Origin: Planctomycetaceae bacterium
Lineage (GTDB): Bacteria; Planctomycetota; Planctomycetia; Pirellulales; Pirellulaceae
Reading direction: 5' to 3'
Assembly: GCA_002702965.1 (NCBI GenBank)
Contig: PADE01000038.1
Span: forward strand, 1-6,911
Length of the DNA stretch: 6,911 nt
The translations under genes and the position numbers were made by a program. Positions 5,744 through 6,911 of this stretch are shown one piece after another; the stretch's first letter is position 1, and the number at the start of each line of letters is the position of its first letter. Under the pieces are notes generated by a model. It did no database searches, was not told the DNA's origin, and saw nothing but the letters and a program-made list of their open reading frames with translations.

Positions 5744-6911
5744 ATGCAGTTTGCCACTTCGCGCCGCCGCTTCCTCCGCCACAGCCTGCTGGCGGGCGCC
5801 GCGGTTGCCGGTGTCCATCAACAGACCCCCGCCCGCGCCGGCAGTGCGCCCAGCGCCAAGCTCAACCTGGCCGCCATCGGTGTCTGGAGTCGCGGCCAAG
5901 AGAACCTGCTGGCCGTCCGCCATGAGCGGATCGTCGCCCTGGCCGATGTCGATGCGGGATTTCTAGGTCAGATCGGCGAACACTACCCCCAAGCGCGGCG
6001 TTACACCGACTTTCGCCAGCTGCTGGAAGCGGAAAAAGACCTCGACGGAGTACTCGTCAACACGCCCGACCACACCCACTTTCACCCGGTCATGGCGGCC
6101 CTGGCAAAGGGCGTTAACGTCTACTGTGAAAAGCCGCTAGCCCACAACGTGCGCGAAGTGCGCGAGATCGCCCGCGCGGCGCGGCAGGCGGGCGTGGTCA
6201 CGCAGATGGGCAACCAACATCACAGTAGTGTCGGCTATCGGCAGGCCTATGATCTCGTTCAGCGCGGTGACCTGGGTGAAGTGCGCGAAGTCCACAGCTG
6301 GACCAACCGCCCGATCTGGCCGCAGGGAATCGGGCGACAGCAACCGCTGCCGGTCCCTCCCGGACTGGACTGGAAACTCTGGTTGGGACCGGCCGTCGAG
6401 CGACCCTACACGGCCTTCTACCACCCTTTGAAGTGGCGCGGCTGGTGGGATTTTGGGACCGGGGCGCTGGGAGACATGGGGCCGCACCTGATCGACCCGG
6501 CGTTTTGGGCGCTCGATCTGGCACCCCCCGTCGCGATTCACGCCACGTCGCCGGAAGTCAACCCGGAGACGGCGCCGCGGTCCAGCCGGATCGAATTCAC
6601 GTTCGCCGCCCGCGATCGGCAGCCGGCCGTCAAGCTCACCTGGTACGACGGCGATCAGGTCCCCGACCGATCGGTGACCGGCGTCAAAAAACCACCCAGC
6701 AATGGGACCATGCTGATCGGCTCGCAGGCCCGGCTGTTCATTCCGCAACTGGGTGGCAAACCGATCCCGCTGCCGCGCCAGCAGGGAGGAGAGCGGATCG
6801 AGTTGCCGAAACCTCCCACCCCCGCTCCTCCGCGACATGAACAACGCTGGCTCGATGCCTGCAAAGGGGGCCCCGCGGCCAACTCGGATTTTCAGTACGC
6901 CGCGGCGCTGA
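5744..6911 (+). CDS. Tat-exported Gfo/Idh/MocA-family oxidoreductase, C-terminus cut by window edge
   Basis: The visible part is 389 codons plus one base, with no stop; relatives usually run 420-450 residues, so roughly 30-60 residues are missing. Residues 1-32 form a twin-arginine signal (TSRRRFLRHSLLAGAAVAG, then an ARA-type cleavage site), implying export of a folded, cofactor-loaded protein. The nucleotide-binding fold starts at LNLAAIGVWSRG (40-51), where the usual middle glycine of GxGxxG is a tryptophan (W48). NTPDHTHFHPV (106-116) and the catalytic-type YCEKPLAHNV (127-136, K130) are intact. GALGDMGPHLIDPAFW (240-255) matches the family's GDMGxHxxD segment, with D244, H248 and D251. 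Family members oxidise or reduce sugars, inositols and related polyols with NAD(P); the substrate here cannot be predicted. The ATG at 5744 is supported by AGGG at 5733-5736 and by the signal peptide. It diverges from rsmG. Confidence 0.93.
   Translation, partial: MQFATSRRRFLRHSLLAGAAVAGVHQQTPARAGSAPSAKLNLAAIGVWSRGQENLLAVRHERIVALADVDAGFLGQIGEHYPQARRYTDFRQLLEAEKDLDGVLVNTPDHTHFHPVMAALAKGVNVYCEKPLAHNVREVREIARAARQAGVVTQMGNQHHSSVGYRQAYDLVQRGDLGEVREVHSWTNRPIWPQGIGRQQPLPVPPGLDWKLWLGPAVERPYTAFYHPLKWRGWWDFGTGALGDMGPHLIDPAFWALDLAPPVAIHATSPEVNPETAPRSSRIEFTFAARDRQPAVKLTWYDGDQVPDRSVTGVKKPPSNGTMLIGSQARLFIPQLGGKPIPLPRQQGGERIELPKPPTPAPPRHEQRWLDACKGGPAANSDFQYAAAL

Noticed and set aside
6148..6165. Nine-base near-perfect tandem GTGCGCGAA/GTGCGCGAG
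   Set aside because: It encodes VREVRE in a helix of the Gfo/Idh/MocA protein and is only two units long, so it is coding sequence and not a repeat element.
6137..6844. A 235-codon minus-strand open frame
   Set aside because: It is antisense to the conserved GDMGxH and C-terminal parts of the Gfo/Idh/MocA protein and has no recognisable motif.
1..6911. CRISPR array, insertion sequence, tRNA-linked integration site or defence system
   Set aside because: No regularly spaced repeats, transposase- or integrase-like proteins, terminal inverted repeats, or duplicated tRNA 3' segment were seen. The 3' end of the tRNA lies outside the window, so an attachment site there cannot be judged.

Overview
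This is a GC-rich window with five protein genes and one partial tRNA gene. It most likely comes from a planctomycete, perhaps of the Pirellulales type. The best evidence is the first gene, which combines a small cytochrome-like N-terminal domain, an Ig-like domain, and the DUF1549/PSCyt2 and DUF1553/PSD1 domains, an architecture typical of Planctomycetes. The last gene, an exported Gfo/Idh/MocA-family oxidoreductase with a twin-arginine signal, is also abundant in that phylum. Taxonomy is inferred from gene content only.

Layout. Positions 1-66 hold a tRNA-Asn(GTT) on the minus strand, cut at its 3' end by the window edge. A 181-base divergent spacer follows, with a candidate promoter on each strand. 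Positions 248-2566 (+) encode the exported putative haem protein. It converges, with only 11 bases between stop codons, on a DegT/DnrJ/EryC1/StrS-family aminotransferase (2578-3741, -). Upstream of that on the same strand are a class IV (IlvE/D-amino-acid-transaminase-like) aminotransferase (3881-4846, -) and rsmG, the 16S rRNA m7G527 methyltransferase (4979-5629, -). A 114-base divergent spacer separates rsmG from the Gfo/Idh/MocA oxidoreductase (5744 to the window end, +), which is missing its C-terminus.

How the genes relate. The three minus-strand genes are co-directional but separated by 139 and 132 bases. Each gap contains a GC-rich stem and a promoter-like element, so they look like separately controlled units more than a tight operon. 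The clearest promoter lies before the DegT-family gene (TTGACC, 17 bases, TATGCT). The genes do not form an obvious shared pathway: one exported haem protein, two unrelated-fold PLP enzymes, one rRNA-modification housekeeping enzyme and one exported dehydrogenase-like protein.

No gap without a gene exceeds 300 bases. I found no CRISPR array, insertion sequence, phage gene, toxin-antitoxin pair or other defence system. I do not think the window holds a new multi-gene system. The points worth a second look are residue-level oddities in the class IV aminotransferase, the oxidoreductase and the haem protein, and the absence of the usual DUF1501 partner.
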